A stretch of 8,284 nucleotides of DNA from Bacteroidota bacterium (GCA_003541875.1 DPLS01000322.1:1-8284); one strand, 5' to 3'; shown: positions 1-6,276, numbered from the stretch's first letter. Notes: a model not told the origin generated them from the letters alone. Numbers and translations are program-made.

Positions 1-904
1 ACCAGTGCCGCTTGTTGGCATTGACACTTCCGACGATGACGTTGTTTCTGAGTACCGCCCCCGCGGCAACGTCTGCAATGGCCGCCCCAGCTGCCGCTCC
101 ACCACTACCGACACCCGTGAGACAGACGATACCGCCTGATCCCACTTTGAGAATGGATTGGGCGACGACTTGGCCAACACCTGTGCACTCGATAATAATA
201 TCCGGTTCGAAGCCCAGGTTCGAAACGGTTGTCGAGTGATACGTCGCACCGAGAGCCTTCACCAGATCGACCTTGGGACCCGACGTGACGCGATCCAGGA
301 CATGGACATCCAATCCATGCTGCCTGCCGATGAGGGCTGCGAGAAGGCCTATTGGCCCCGCGCCGGTTACGAGCACATTCTGCGGTTCCCAGAATGAGCG
401 CTGACCTATCACCGTCACCATTTCCCACGCTTTGGCGACAACAGTCATCGGCTCAAGCAACACGCCGAGGATTCCCAACGTGGGATCCACTTTCATCGCA
501 TACTCAGGTTCGATCCTCCATCGCTCGGACATATAGCCGTCAATCTGTTTGATGCCACGCTCGGTGTACTGGCCGTTGCGGCACATGTCCCATTCTCCCA
601 CTGCGCAGTTCGGGCAGGGGACCGGATCGGGGCGCCTGACGATTCCGACGACAAGGTCGCCCTTCTTGAGCCCGCCGCTTGAGCCCGGGTCCACCACTCG
701 GCCGAGGGACTCGTGGCCGAGCACGAGGCGCGTCTTGCCCGGAGGGGCCCAACCGTACTTGCCCTCTACGATCTCGACGTCGGTCCCGCAAACCCCGACG
801 GCGATCGCTTCCACGAGTACCGAACCTTCACGTGCATCTGGTTCGGGAACGTCCTCCAACTTTGCGCTTCCCGGCTTCCTTGGCTCTACAGTGATTGCCT
901 TCAT
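1..904 (-). CDS. gdh: Glucose 1-dehydrogenase, zinc-dependent MDR family (3' end beyond window)
   Basis: Oxidises D-glucose (sometimes other aldoses) to the lactone with NAD(P)+ in the cytoplasm, as in the non-phosphorylated Entner-Doudoroff entry of archaea and some bacteria. The 301 visible codons start MKAITVEP and hold the medium-chain dehydrogenase layout. The catalytic zinc ligands appear as C39 (GVCGTD), H64-E65 (GHE) and E151 (LLEP). Structural-zinc-type cysteines are C97, C100 and C108. The Rossmann motif GAGPIG is at 181-186, and a family-typical VGSVNAN motif at 291-297 binds the cofactor region. The overall match is to the archaeal-type glucose dehydrogenases (for example Haloferax) rather than general alcohol dehydrogenases. 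The first of the usual four structural cysteines is missing. D204 at the end of the second Rossmann strand hints at NAD preference, which is inference. The start is set by an AGAGGGT ribosome site (911-917) six bases upstream. Only the last roughly 50-60 residues should be missing at the left edge. Confidence 0.88.
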   Translation of the reverse strand, partial: MKAITVEPRKPGSAKLEDVPEPDAREGSVLVEAIAVGVCGTDVEIVEGKYGWAPPGKTRLVLGHESLGRVVDPGSSGGLKKGDLVVGIVRRPDPVPCPNCAVGEWDMCRNGQYTERGIKQIDGYMSERWRIEPEYAMKVDPTLGILGVLLEPMTVVAKAWEMVTVIGQRSFWEPQNVLVTGAGPIGLLAALIGRQHGLDVHVLDRVTSGPKVDLVKALGATYHSTTVSNLGFEPDIIIECTGVGQVVAQSILKVGSGGIVCLTGVGSGGAAAGAAIADVAAGAVLRNNVIVGSVNANKRHW

Positions 905-990
905 ATGGTTACCCTCTGCGGTTGCACATCGCTCATTGCTGGATCCCGTGTGAGCGTCTTCGGTTCCTTCGCCTCGGGCGTATCGTCCAT
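901..990 (-). CDS. Possible 29-aa small ORF overlapping the glucose dehydrogenase start
   Basis: A short reading frame starts MDDTPEAKEP and ends in TGA at 903-901. The TGA overlaps the ATG of the dehydrogenase gene by the classic ATGA arrangement that often marks translational coupling. An AAGGCGGG stretch directly precedes its ATG, so ribosome loading is possible, although the spacing is short. The same frame stays open upstream to an ATG at 1029 that lies inside the predicted -10 box, so that longer form is unlikely. The peptide is hydrophilic, with no signal peptide or recognised motif. It could be a leader peptide, a small protein, or chance. Confidence 0.22.
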   Translation of the reverse strand: MDDTPEAKEPKTLTRDPAMSDVQPQRVTI

Positions 991-1027
991 CCCGCCTTTT
1001 CTTGCATGTTTCTCGACAGCCACCACC

Positions 1028-1033
1028 ATTATA
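1028..1033 (-). promoter_or_regulatory. Candidate -10 box for the glucose dehydrogenase gene
   Basis: The minus strand reads TATAAT, a perfect sigma70 -10 hexamer, about 125 bases upstream of the dehydrogenase start. No good -35 hexamer lies 16-18 bases before it (the best is TCACTG at 17), and there is no TG extension. It may need an activator or be a chance match. Confidence 0.3.
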
Positions 1034-1118
1034 GTATGGTTCGATCAGTTCAGTGATTCGGCCAAGTCCCTGCTGTCGGACCGTCGCTCCCTGCAGGACC
1101 CGGTCCTCTGAAAGGGCA

Positions 1119-1637
1119 TTACTTGTTGATCTTCTTCCGCATAGGTTCCCCGGTGGCAGGGTATCGTCCCATGACTTCCGCCCATTGCACTGTTGGAGTC
1201 AATCCCGATTCCTCAGCCATAACATAGACTGAGTCGATTGCCACCTCCTGGGAGTCCAACGCCGTGAGGGCAACCCAGCGGCCACCTCGCACCGTAACCC
1301 GGATTGGTCTCTTGCCTGCTTTCATCATGATGTCCACGCTGTCCTGCCCGAAACTCTTCACCACGCTGACGCCGTATGCTTTCGTGCGTTCCACGAAGTT
1401 GAGATTCTCCAGCTTGTTCTTCTTGGAAGGAATCACCCAGTACACACTCACCGGATTGTCCTTGTCTAATCTCCCGCCTTTGTGGCGTACGTCGTAACAA
1501 ACGATGTTGTCGTTCTTGTTTCGCGTGATACGAAAGAGACGCTCTCCCTGTGCAGGATCATCCGCCTCGGCGACAGAAGAGAAGAGCAGGAGTGCAACAA
1601 TAGTCCTGGCAACGTGACATCCCAATGTCGTGCTCAT
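1119..1637 (-). CDS. DUF4833 domain-containing secreted protein
   Basis: This is a 172-residue exported protein of unknown function. Residues 1-26 form a signal peptide: a basic residue at R11, hydrophobic TIVALLLFSSV, and likely cleavage after AEA. The mature part carries the hallmarks of DUF4833. These are LFRITRNKNDNIVCYDV (34-50), then LDKDNPVSVYWV (58-69), then LNFVERTKAYGV (79-90), and near the end a segment on the pattern LTPTVQWAEVMGR with TGEPMRKKI. Known DUF4833 proteins are single-domain, about this size, and mostly found in Bacteroidota and Proteobacteria; no activity is assigned that I know of. I chose the ATG at 1637 because GAGGGA sits seven bases upstream and a signal peptide follows. 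The frame stays open further upstream to 1844, but that extension is not signal-like and crosses the hairpin region's edge. Neighbours are the dehydrogenase downstream (214-base gap) and an outer-membrane barrel upstream, so it is probably its own unit. Confidence 0.85.
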   Translation of the reverse strand: MSTTLGCHVARTIVALLLFSSVAEADDPAQGERLFRITRNKNDNIVCYDVRHKGGRLDKDNPVSVYWVIPSKKNKLENLNFVERTKAYGVSVVKSFGQDSVDIMMKAGKRPIRVTVRGGRWVALTALDSQEVAIDSVYVMAEESGLTPTVQWAEVMGRYPATGEPMRKKINK

Positions 1638-2020
1638 CGTTACATCCCTCGATGAAATTGATCGATGCGTTTGAATGCGGATATTTCTTTGCGCGTCATT
1701 AAGAGTACTGGGAAAAGATACATCAGCGGAAATGGAAAAACAAGCGCGCTGCCCAAGGACTGAAGTGGTGTGGGGAGAGTCCTCAGAAGGGGATTGGGAG
1801 GCAGGGATGGGAAGAGGCACGAAAACGCGAAGACCCGAAACCACAGTCTTCTTGTGGCCGGGTCTTCAATGTGTACTGCTCCGCGAGTGGAACTCCACGT
1901 CGGGCTCGACTTCACGTGTGGACTGATCCTAATCTAGATGCGCTGCCCCGCATCAAACGAAGGAAGCGGACACGTGTTGGCGCACCGATTGGGTGCCACG
2001 AATCTTCGGCTATCTCCCGA
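1638..2020. other. 383-base intergenic region with one strong hairpin
   Basis: No convincing gene is present; the open frames here are short and lack signal peptides or ribosome sites. It holds the inverted repeat at 1829-1867, annotated separately, and presumably the promoter for the DUF4833 gene. The best minus-strand candidate pairs TTGTTT with TATCTT at 17-base spacing around 1715-1745. It matches consensus in only seven of twelve positions, so I do not annotate it as a promoter. Confidence 0.6.
1829..1867 (-). terminator. Two-part hairpin, probable terminator of the 2021-2464 gene
   Basis: The outer arms GAAGACCCG (1829-1837) and CGGGTCTTC (1859-1867) pair perfectly over nine bases. Inside, CCACA (1841-1845) pairs with TGTGG (1853-1857), leaving a seven-base loop and a small internal bulge. 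On the minus strand the stem is followed by GCGTTTTCG, a weak U-tract, about 155 bases after the stop of the barrel gene at 2021. It could equally be a leader structure upstream of the DUF4833 gene. Confidence 0.45.
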
Positions 2021-2464
2021 TCAAAGATGGATTCCCGCGCCCGCCATCAAGGTGTTGCCTCCTCCCGAGAGCATGACATATTTCAATTGGAGAAAGGGGG
2101 AGAGCGGAACCGCCTTCAGTTCAACCCCGCCAAGGAGGTTGAACACGGCGTTGGTCTTGGTATCGGTCCCCGAGCCCTTCGCGAAATTTGTTCCAATACC
2201 TGCCCCGGCATATCCGACCACGAGAAACCCGATCGTGCCATCAACGCTCAGGGTCGAGAAGTGGCCACTCTCGACAAACAGGTATTCATAATTCGGGATG
2301 ATATCGATGAGCGGAATTATCCCGATCCTGTAACCTGCACCGGCAAACCACTTGTCCGGGTCGTTGTATTTCCCAGCATACACTCTGATTTGAGATTGTG
2401 CCGGAATGATCGTGCACAGCACGATACCTGCAAGCACGAGGGCTTTCACAATTTGTCGCATCAT
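2021..2464 (-). CDS. Small outer-membrane beta-barrel protein
   Basis: This 147-residue protein has a signal peptide (MMRQIVKALVLAGIVLCTII, cleavage likely after AQS near residue 24). The mature chain of about 122 residues alternates short hydrophobic/aromatic strands with Gly/Asn/Asp turns, as in eight-stranded barrels of the OMP_b-brl kind. Strand-like pieces include KWFAGAGYRIGI (38-49), TIGFLVVGYAGAGIG (77-91) and a late segment PFLQLKYVML (123-132). The last segment resembles the family's usual penultimate strand. The C-terminus ends in Leu rather than the common Phe. Two adjacent ATG codons (2464, 2461) follow GAGGAG; the upstream one gives five-base and the downstream one eight-base spacing, so the true start may be residue 2. 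Its role cannot be named from sequence. It is flanked by intergenic regions over 250 bases on both sides, suggesting a monocistronic gene. Confidence 0.75.
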   Translation of the reverse strand: MMRQIVKALVLAGIVLCTIIPAQSQIRVYAGKYNDPDKWFAGAGYRIGIIPLIDIIPNYEYLFVESGHFSTLSVDGTIGFLVVGYAGAGIGTNFAKGSGTDTKTNAVFNLLGGVELKAVPLSPFLQLKYVMLSGGGNTLMAGAGIHL

Positions 2465-2571
2465 GAATACTCCTCTTCTTTGTTGTTTATGGATTCCCGT
2501 CGCATACTTCAACTTGTCACCCGAGTAAATAAATGGATCTGTTTAGGGTATTTCATACAATGATTGATTGT

Positions 2572-2602
2572 TGATCACCGATGGTCAATGGTCGGTGCTG
2601 AG
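2572..2602. repeat. Short inverted repeat in the gap upstream of the 2021-2464 gene
   Basis: CACCGA and TCGGTG pair across a ten-base loop that itself contains TGGTCAATGG. The region upstream of the barrel gene thus has a weak dyad that could be an operator or chance. No consensus promoter could be fixed beside it; TTGACC on the minus strand with AATCAT 17 bases on is the nearest match. Confidence 0.2.
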
Positions 2603-2662
2603 ATGTGTTTGGTTTTCATGGCCTCGTCTTTGGCCCTGAGCAGCAAGGCAACTGATTCCTCT

Positions 2663-2698
2663 GTTTCCCCTTCGCGCGGTTTAGCGCGAAGGGGAAAC
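2663..2698. repeat. Perfect 15-bp inverted repeat, hairpin downstream of the 2716-3246 gene
   Basis: Arms GTTTCCCCTTCGCGC (2663-2677) and GCGCGAAGGGGAAAC (2684-2698) are perfect complements around a six-base loop (GGTTTA). It lies 18 bases beyond the stop codon of the minus-strand barrel gene, so it is well placed to end or stabilise that transcript. Neither strand has a U-run after the stem, so it is not a standard intrinsic terminator. It may instead be a transcript 3'-end stabiliser or a dispersed REP-like element. Confidence 0.6.
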
Positions 2699-2715
2699 AT
2701 CCACTGGCCGGACGA

Positions 2716-3246
2716 TCACAGGGTCCAATTGTAGCCCAGTGTGAAGGAGAAGCTGTTTGCTTCCATATTGAAGATGTAATACCGCGCGCCGATCTCAAAC
2801 CCGTTCTTCTGCCACCCTACACCGACTGGCATCATGAAACGGGTTGCGGTTCCCGCGACATTGGCGAACTGACCCGTTCGCGAGTAAGATAGGAAGTAGA
2901 GCCCCCCTTCGAGCGAGCCGAACAAATCTTGTGCGAAATAGAATTTCCCGCCGGCCATCACTTCGAATGCCTTGGGTTGAATGGTGCCGGCAACCCCCAA
3001 GTCCTTCTTCGACCAGACGAGGTAGCCCGCTGAGACGGTCACTGCCGTCTTACCATCAACCCCATATTGATACTTTGCCATTCCACCGTATCCGATGCCA
3101 GCGATATCGCTGAAATCTCCAACGGGGACGGAGAGTTCCCCTGTAACACCAAGCGATTGCTTCATGTATCCAGGCTCGCCTTGAGCAAGAATGCTCGCCG
3201 GGAAAATGATCATAGCCAGAAAAAGAACAACGCATACTCTTTTCAT
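2716..3246 (-). CDS. Outer-membrane beta-barrel protein (OMP_b-brl type)
   Basis: This 176-residue protein has a clear signal peptide (MKRVCVVLFLAMIIFPASIL, cleavage after LAQ). The mature part has the alternating pattern of an eight-stranded barrel. It opens with QSLGVTGELSVPVGDFSDIA, whose P-G-D-F turn followed by GIGYGGMAKYQYG is characteristic of the family. Central strands are KFYFAQDLFGSLEGGLYFLS (about 114-133), and the closing strands are FEIGARYYIF and SFSFTLGYNWTL. It shares this plan with the barrels at 5604 and 6415. The start at 3246 is supported by AAGGAG five bases upstream and the signal peptide; the frame's earlier ATG at 3300 has no such support. It lies 69 bases downstream of the glycine-zipper gene on the same strand, so the two may be co-transcribed, with the hairpin at 2663-2698 after its stop. 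The function is unknown, structural or transport-related by family. Confidence 0.8.
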   Translation of the reverse strand: MKRVCVVLFLAMIIFPASILAQGEPGYMKQSLGVTGELSVPVGDFSDIAGIGYGGMAKYQYGVDGKTAVTVSAGYLVWSKKDLGVAGTIQPKAFEVMAGGKFYFAQDLFGSLEGGLYFLSYSRTGQFANVAGTATRFMMPVGVGWQKNGFEIGARYYIFNMEANSFSFTLGYNWTL

Positions 3247-3315
3247 GTCGTCTCCTTGCAGTTTAAGAATTGTATGTGTGGATTCAACTGGATACTCCAT
3301 GCTTTCACTCAGTGA

Positions 3316-3840
3316 CTACTTTACGCTATATCCCTTTCCTTCCAGGCAGGCGGAATATGCTTTCTTGAAACTGTCAATCTTTGCTTTGTCAGTCTCAGCT
3401 GCTTTCTGTTTTGCTTGCTGTTCTTTTTGCGCTTGCTTTTTCTTTCCCTTGGACATTCCACCCATACCACCCGCGACCGCACCGATCGCCGCTCCTTTCC
3501 CCGCATCTCCAGCTATTGCTCCAATCGCAACTCCCGCCACCGCGCCTCTTGCGGCGCCTTTCACCGCCGAGCCATCCGCACCTTTTGCAGCCGTATCGGG
3601 CTTGGTTGCGGTCATGTTCAACGGATCGATCCCGCTCTGTTCAACTGCCCATGTATGACAGGCTTGCTCATCTTTCGCCTGTTGTTCCGGCGTCTGTTCC
3701 TTTGCAGGAAAAACAAATACGCCGAGCGACTTATCTAGCGGAGCGGTCGTGGAATCGGGCTTTGCAGGCTGCGCCTCCTGAGCAAACGCCACACTTGCCA
3801 GGAGGATAAGCACGAGAGGAATGACAAGCAGCTTCTTCAT
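3316..3840 (-). CDS. Glycine-zipper envelope protein
   Basis: This 174-residue exported protein has a signal peptide MKKLLVIPLVLILLASVAFA (1-20). A motif around 40-73 (VFVFPAKEQTPEQQ, then a Cys at 61, CHTWAV, and SGIDP) recurs in a family of bacterial glycine-zipper proteins. Then comes a Gly/Ala-rich zipper with small residues every fourth position (about 94-128, for example GAARGAVAGVAIGAIAG and GAAIGAVAGGMGG), able to span or lie on a membrane as packed helices. A Lys/Gln/Ala-rich helix (131-155) follows, and the end is YSACLEGKGYSVK. The only two cysteines, C61 and C165, flank the zipper and could form a disulfide in the periplasm. Family members resemble YMGG/Gly-zipper_Omp proteins, whose function is poorly known. 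AAAGGAAA precedes the ATG. It is the first gene leftward from the divergent region and may lead a two-gene unit with the barrel at 2716-3246. Confidence 0.82.
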   Translation of the reverse strand: MKKLLVIPLVLILLASVAFAQEAQPAKPDSTTAPLDKSLGVFVFPAKEQTPEQQAKDEQACHTWAVEQSGIDPLNMTATKPDTAAKGADGSAVKGAARGAVAGVAIGAIAGDAGKGAAIGAVAGGMGGMSKGKKKQAQKEQQAKQKAAETDKAKIDSFKKAYSACLEGKGYSVK

Positions 3841-3964
3841 GACCGTTTCCTTTCACAATTCATGGGGTGATAGAAGGTAACCAAGTAATGACGGAAATGC
3901 ACGTACTAGAAGATATCAGGTTGCGGTGCGGTCAAAGAACAGCAAAATGGTCACAGATCGGAAT

Positions 3965-3993
3965 AAGCTACCTCAATTGGCTTGGAAAGTCAA
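3965..3993 (-). promoter_or_regulatory. Weak leftward sigma70-like promoter for the glycine-zipper gene
   Basis: The minus strand has TTGACT (3993-3988) and TAGCTT (3970-3965) exactly 17 bases apart. The -35 is five of six; the -10 keeps only the TA...T core. It would give a leader of about 115 bases. Confidence 0.28.
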
Positions 3994-4060
3994 GCGAGGA
4001 CTTACAAAGACAACAGCTCGAACGCCATCAAAAAAAGAGGAGCAATGCAGGTTCTCCGTG

Positions 4061-4089
4061 TTGACTTTACATTGGCATGGTGGTATATT
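4061..4089 (+). promoter_or_regulatory. Near-consensus sigma70 promoter of the rightward envelope genes
   Basis: TTGACT (4061-4066) and TATATT (4084-4089), each five of six to consensus, are separated by the optimal 17 bases. Transcription would begin near 4096, leaving a leader of about 35 bases before the ATG at 4131. It is the strongest promoter visible in the window and should drive at least the first triplet of plus-strand genes. Confidence 0.75.
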
Positions 4090-4130
4090 TAGCCGTCACA
4101 CATCTGCAACAATCCAATTTTGGAGGAAGA

Positions 4131-4802
4131 ATGACCAGCAAGAATCTCACCCGGATCTTCACCGTATTGACAGTCGTTCTCGTTGTGGCAGCCGCGTTGC
4201 CAATGACAGCGGGCGCACAACAAAAGAAGAATATCGATATTACGCCCACGGTGTCATATATGTGGGGCGGGAGTTTCGATACGTTCGAAGGCGAAATCGA
4301 TATCAAAGATGGAATGCAGTACGGCGTCATCCTCAGTCGTGAAGTTGCGCACGAGGTGAATATGGAGCTTTCTTGGGCCACAATGTCCAGCAGGGCGACG
4401 TTTGTCCCGTACTACATCGGGACGCCGACAGATCTTGATGGGCTCGATATGAAGATCAATATTCACTACTTTCAGTTGGGAGCGGTTCACGAAATTAACA
4501 AGGGGAAAGCAAAACCATTCATGGGCTTCTCCATGGGAGCGGTACTGTTCCATCCCGGGGAAAGCACTTACAGAGGATACTCACTTGAGGACACGTGGCG
4601 GTTTGCAATGTCCGCGGTGGCGGGGGTGAAGATCTCCTTGTCGGAGATGGTGGCGCTGCGGATTCAAGGGCGATTGTTTCTTCCGGTCTATTTCTCCGGC
4701 GGCGGCCTCTGGGTGGGCACCGGTGGCGTGAGCGCAGGACTCTCTGGCGGCATTCCCATTGTCCAGGGAGACGTTGGAGCAGGCCTTACGTTTAGCCTGT
4801 GA
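4131..4802 (+). CDS. Outer-membrane beta-barrel protein
   Basis: This 223-residue protein has a signal peptide (N-terminal K4 and R8, hydrophobic FTVLTVVLVVAAALPM, cleavage after AGA near residue 27). The mature chain begins with ITPTVSYMWGGSFDT. It continues as amphipathic strands and tight turns, including GMQYGVILSREVAHEVNMEL, INIHYFQLGAVHEIN and KPFMGFSMGAVLF, and closes with GDVGAGLTFSL. This is the profile of an outer-membrane porin-like or OMP_b-brl barrel, and the central strand pair KPF.GFSMG is shared in type with the barrels at 5604 and 6415. GGAGG (4122-4126) precedes the ATG by four bases, and the promoter at 4061-4089 sits just upstream. It is first in a run of three same-strand genes (next gap 76 bases). 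Substrate or partner cannot be read from sequence. Confidence 0.78.
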   Translation: MTSKNLTRIFTVLTVVLVVAAALPMTAGAQQKKNIDITPTVSYMWGGSFDTFEGEIDIKDGMQYGVILSREVAHEVNMELSWATMSSRATFVPYYIGTPTDLDGLDMKINIHYFQLGAVHEINKGKAKPFMGFSMGAVLFHPGESTYRGYSLEDTWRFAMSAVAGVKISLSEMVALRIQGRLFLPVYFSGGGLWVGTGGVSAGLSGGIPIVQGDVGAGLTFSL

Positions 4803-4878
4803 TCAGCCCGCAATAAGAGCAGCCAATCGAACATTGTTCAATAGAAGATTCACACAAATACTCATGAGGAGATTTGCA

Positions 4879-5562
4879 ATGAACTATTCATCGAAGAAGT
4901 CCCTGCGACGACTGGCACTTATGCCGGTTGTGGTCCTTGTGGCTGGACTCGTGGTGGTGGGATGTTACGAAGACTACGGGTTGACCACCAAGGATTTTGA
5001 TGCGTACACGACTGTGTACATGCCGGGGACCAATTTCCAGAGTTACAAGTACTTTCTTATGCCGGATACGATCATGCATATCGTCGGCTCGGGCTTAACA
5101 GATCCCTTGGCGGGAGCGCGCAAGTATGATCGTCAGATCCTCGACCTTACCGCGAGCAATCTCCAGGCCCGTGGCTACACTCGCTTGAGTGACACGTCTG
5201 AAATTGCCTCAAGGAGCATCGATCCCAACGCTGTGCTTGCAGTTCTCATCGGCCAGTTCGCTAATGAACACAGTGGCTACTACTACGACTACTGGTACGG
5301 CTACTGGGGTGGGTACTATCCGGGGTGGGGGTACGGTGGTTACTATCCGCCATCATATGTTTATACCTATGATTACACCGTGGGAACGAACGTGACCGAG
5401 ATTGTAGAATACGGCAAGAGTAATTCGCAACACAGGGCAGCGCCCGTCTGGGTGGGGATTGTCTCCGGCCTCACCGGGGAACCGGCCACTGCACAGAATC
5501 GGATTGCAACTGGCGTCAACCGGATCTATGAACAGTCCCCGTATCTGTACGCGGGGCAGTAA
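4879..5562 (+). CDS. DUF4136-like lipoprotein with a Tyr/Gly/Trp-rich segment
   Basis: This 227-residue predicted lipoprotein has a hydrophobic leader (14-28) ending in the lipobox VVGC, making C29 the acylated residue (CYED follows). The mature part begins with the DUF4136 signature pattern (TTKDFDAYTTVYMPGTNFQSYKYF, about 36-59: a D-F-x-x-Y/K-T opening and the F-x-S-Y-K-x-F motif). It then has a repeat of short helices in which LTASNLQARGY (90-100) matches the family's ...L...GY/F motif. Residues 133-166 are extremely rich in Tyr, Gly and Trp (YYYDYWYGYWGGYY and onwards), an exaggerated form of the aromatic-Gly stretch many DUF4136 proteins carry. The end, NRIATGVNRIYEQSPYL, is the usual C-terminal helix. 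GAGGAG seven bases before the ATG at 4879 fixes the start; the frame is open further up to 4759 but overlaps the preceding gene. DUF4136 has no established function. Confidence 0.78.
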   Translation: MNYSSKKSLRRLALMPVVVLVAGLVVVGCYEDYGLTTKDFDAYTTVYMPGTNFQSYKYFLMPDTIMHIVGSGLTDPLAGARKYDRQILDLTASNLQARGYTRLSDTSEIASRSIDPNAVLAVLIGQFANEHSGYYYDYWYGYWGGYYPGWGYGGYYPPSYVYTYDYTVGTNVTEIVEYGKSNSQHRAAPVWVGIVSGLTGEPATAQNRIATGVNRIYEQSPYLYAGQ

Positions 5563-5603
5563 CGTGTCTATCAACCACAGTGAATGATGAGGATTGAAAA
5601 GCC

Positions 5604-6221
5604 ATGAATAACCTTTTGAAGATGTTTGTGTTCGCGGTGCTTCTCACCGCAACAGCAGTGGCCCAGGACCAGATGAGCGGCATAACCTGGAACATCGGGC
5701 TTCCCTCCGGCCGGATGGCAACGTATGTAGACAAGGCAAGCTATGGCGGGTTCGGTTTCAACGCACAAAAGTTCATTGAGGATAATACATCGGTGGGTAT
5801 CGATTTGTCATGGAACTACTGGAGCGAACTTACCGGCGATATCATCACCATGGATCATGGGGCGATCAGCGGTACACAGATCCGCTACTACAATGTGTTC
5901 CCGATGTTCCTTAATGCTCACTACTATCTGAGCGACAAGGGGGATGAGTTCAAACCTTACTTCGGACTGAACGTAGGTACCTACTACGTCCTGCAGCGTC
6001 TGGACGTCGGGGTGTACACACTGGATAACGACAACTGGCATTTCGGTCTTGCTCCGGAGGCAGGATTCCTGTACGAGGTTTCCAACCGGACGTACTTGAG
6101 CGCCACGGCCCGCTACAACTATGCCTTTGACTCGGGAAAGACCCTTGGCGGAAAAGAAAGCAATACCCTGGTGTACTGGGGAATCAATGTCGGTATCTAC
6201 TGGGCGACAGGCTGGTTCTAA
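5604..6221 (+). CDS. Outer-membrane beta-barrel protein (OMP_b-brl type)
   Basis: This 205-residue protein has a signal peptide (MNNLLKMFVFAVLLTATAVA, cleavage before QDQ). The mature part opens with the barrel entry strand and turn ITWNIGLPSGRMATYVD, then GGFGFNAQKF. Strands such as VGIDLSWNYWSEL, IRYYNVFPMFLNAHYYL, KPYFGLNVGTYYVL and YLSATARYNYAF follow. It ends NVGIYWATGWF with a C-terminal Phe, the standard signal for insertion by the BAM machinery. The plan (LPSG turn, KPY-containing central strand, ...RYNYAF-DS segment) parallels the barrel at 6415, suggesting paralogy. TGAGGA lies ten bases before the ATG, a long spacing, so initiation may be modest. It follows the lipoprotein by 41 bases and is itself followed by the hairpin at 6251-6276, making it the last gene of the first triplet. 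Confidence 0.8.
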   Translation: MNNLLKMFVFAVLLTATAVAQDQMSGITWNIGLPSGRMATYVDKASYGGFGFNAQKFIEDNTSVGIDLSWNYWSELTGDIITMDHGAISGTQIRYYNVFPMFLNAHYYLSDKGDEFKPYFGLNVGTYYVLQRLDVGVYTLDNDNWHFGLAPEAGFLYEVSNRTYLSATARYNYAFDSGKTLGGKESNTLVYWGINVGIYWATGWF

Positions 6222-6250
6222 CTTCACGGCATTTGCCTGTTCTTACTGCA

Positions 6251-6276
6251 AAGACGCTCGCTCCCGCGAGCGTCTT
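6251..6276 (+). terminator. Intrinsic terminator after the first triplet
   Basis: AAGACGCTCGC (6251-6261) and GCGAGCGTCTT (6266-6276) form a perfect 11-bp stem with a four-base TCCC loop, 30 bases past the stop at 6221. The stem is followed by CTGTTGTGGTTGT, a moderate U-rich tail, and preceded by an A-rich arm, as in rho-independent terminators. Confidence 0.7.

Noticed and set aside
1078..1106. Inverted repeat GGACCG/CGGTCC just past the DUF4833 stop as a terminator.
   Set aside because: Only six base pairs with a 17-base loop and no U-tract on the minus strand.
713..1111. Long plus-strand open frames antisense to the glucose dehydrogenase.
   Set aside because: The minus-strand frame gives an uninterrupted, clearly recognisable dehydrogenase; the plus-strand frames have no family features.
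1638..1844. N-terminal extension of the DUF4833 frame to an ATG at 1844.
   Set aside because: The ATG at 1637 has a good ribosome site and a signal peptide directly after it; the extension would bury the signal peptide.
2021..3840. Phage, toxin-antitoxin or defence-system interpretation of the run of small unknown genes.
   Set aside because: Every one has a signal peptide and barrel or glycine-zipper features; there is no nuclease, recombinase, or toxin-like motif.
3867..4064. A 65-codon plus-strand frame filling most of the divergent intergenic region (GTG start).
   Set aside because: No ribosome site at useful spacing, no recognised motif or signal peptide, and it runs over the candidate leftward promoter and ends at the rightward -35 box.
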